From the NCBI RefSeq assembly GCF_027568575.1, contig NZ_JANUVP010000013.1: a DNA stretch of 64,000 nt, one strand, 5' to 3'. Origin of the DNA: Caldifermentibacillus hisashii. Lineage in GTDB: Bacteria; Bacillota; Bacilli; Bacillales; Caldibacillaceae. The notes below the pieces were generated by a model, which did not search any database, was not told the DNA's origin, and was given only the letters and a program-made list of their open reading frames with translations. Below, piece after piece: positions 63,604-64,000 of this stretch (positions within the stretch are counted from its first letter, which is position 1; every line of letters starts with the position of its first letter). The position numbers and the translations under genes are program-made.

Positions 63604-64000
63604 TTAAGCTTCTACAAAGTCATTGCGGCTTTTATCATTGTAGATATCTTTATTTAATTCACCGGTTATTTTACTTGTCAAAATACCGGACGTCATACTG
63701 CCGCTTACGTTTAAAGCGGTACGCCCCATGTCAATCAGCGGTTCAACCGAGATCAATAAACCGACAATCGCAATAGGAAGATTCAATACAGATAAAACAA
63801 TTAACGATGCAAATGTTGCCCCGCCACCGACACCGGCGACACCAAAAGAGCTAATGACAACAACGGCAATGACCGATAAAATGAAAGCCGGATTAAACGG
63901 GTCGATTCCTGCAGTCGGTGCAACCATAATGGCAAGCATCGCCGGATAAATGCCGGCACACCCGTTTTGCCCGATTGATAAACTAAACGGTCCGACGAAA
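63604..64000 (-). CDS. tcyP: L-cystine/dicarboxylate-type symporter, C-terminal part (cut by window edge)
   Basis: The last 131 residues of a sodium/proton-dependent symporter of the SDF family. The frame is open to base 64000, so the apparent ATG at 63939 is internal. IGQNGCAGIYPAMLAIMVAP, SSFGVAGVGGGATFASLIVLS and ISVEPLIDMGRTALNVSGSMTSG are the conserved hairpin and substrate-binding segments, closest to TcyP (YhcL) as I recall it. It takes up L-cystine. The gene converges on the yng operon. Confidence 0.85.
   Translation of the reverse strand, partial: FVGPFSLSIGQNGCAGIYPAMLAIMVAPTAGIDPFNPAFILSVIAVVVISSFGVAGVGGGATFASLIVLSVLNLPIAIVGLLISVEPLIDMGRTALNVSGSMTSGILTSKITGELNKDIYNDKSRNDFVEA

Noticed and set aside
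63939..63939. ATG at 63939 as the start of a 111-residue protein
   Set aside because: The frame is open to the window edge and the residues upstream (IGQNGCAGIYPA) belong to the conserved symporter, so the gene is cut by the window.

Overview
This window looks like part of a low-GC Bacillaceae chromosome. The reasons are strong AAGGAGG-type ribosome sites, many GTG and TTG starts, PerR boxes, a PyrR attenuator, a seven-gene block in the same order as yngJ-I-HA-HB-G-F-E of Bacillus subtilis, and ywcBA, gspA, pepT and tcyP homologues. Species cannot be fixed from the sequence alone. All names come from reading motifs and from memory of families; no database search was run.

Positions 1-18206 (+ strand) form an accessory region. 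It opens with an array of six related lipoprotein genes, the first cut by the window edge and the fourth frameshifted in a poly-A tract. Decayed fragments of a lipase gene lie between them. The array ends at one intact 533-residue lipase-like protein with an N-terminal hydrolase domain, a glycine-rich membrane-like hairpin and a helical C-terminal tail. A small helical protein and two WXG100-type proteins follow. This layout resembles the staphylococcal type VII-secreted lipase toxin TslA with its helical partners and lipoprotein immunity protein TilA. The same strand continues, almost without gaps, into an FHA-domain protein, a PP2C phosphatase, a membrane Ser/Thr kinase, a Thr-rich membrane protein, a 1697-residue Ig-like surface protein and a small zinc-ribbon membrane protein. 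The proposal is a toxin/immunity module physically joined to a phospho-signalling and surface module. No EssC-type ATPase lies in the window.

Positions 18.7-35.5 kb hold mostly core functions: mqo, sfsA, ahpCF (PerR box), a carboxynorspermidine-type polyamine pair behind a long leader with a terminator, katA (PerR box on the -35 element), a DUF3899-like protein, and an oligopeptide ABC importer (oppABCDF).

Positions 35.6-43.4 kb hold a small hypothetical gene and a minus-strand cobalamin-uptake locus. That locus has a B12 riboswitch with a terminator, a sortase-anchored protein shaped like vertebrate intrinsic factor/transcobalamin, a lipoprotein with the same C-terminal domain, and an ECF transporter (T, fused A-A, S).

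Positions 43.6-53.4 kb hold a PaaI-type thioesterase, an orphan transcript candidate, a ZIP metal transporter, a minisatellite with an exact 52-bp period, a uracil permease with PyrR attenuator, an acetate-type symporter pair with a cre site, pepT, a family 8 glycosyltransferase, and a scar carrying an ABC exporter fragment.

Positions 53.5-63.6 kb hold a LysR regulator and a TetR-regulated yng/liu-type operon for branched-chain acyl-CoA (leucine-type) breakdown. The window ends inside a tcyP-like cystine symporter on the minus strand.
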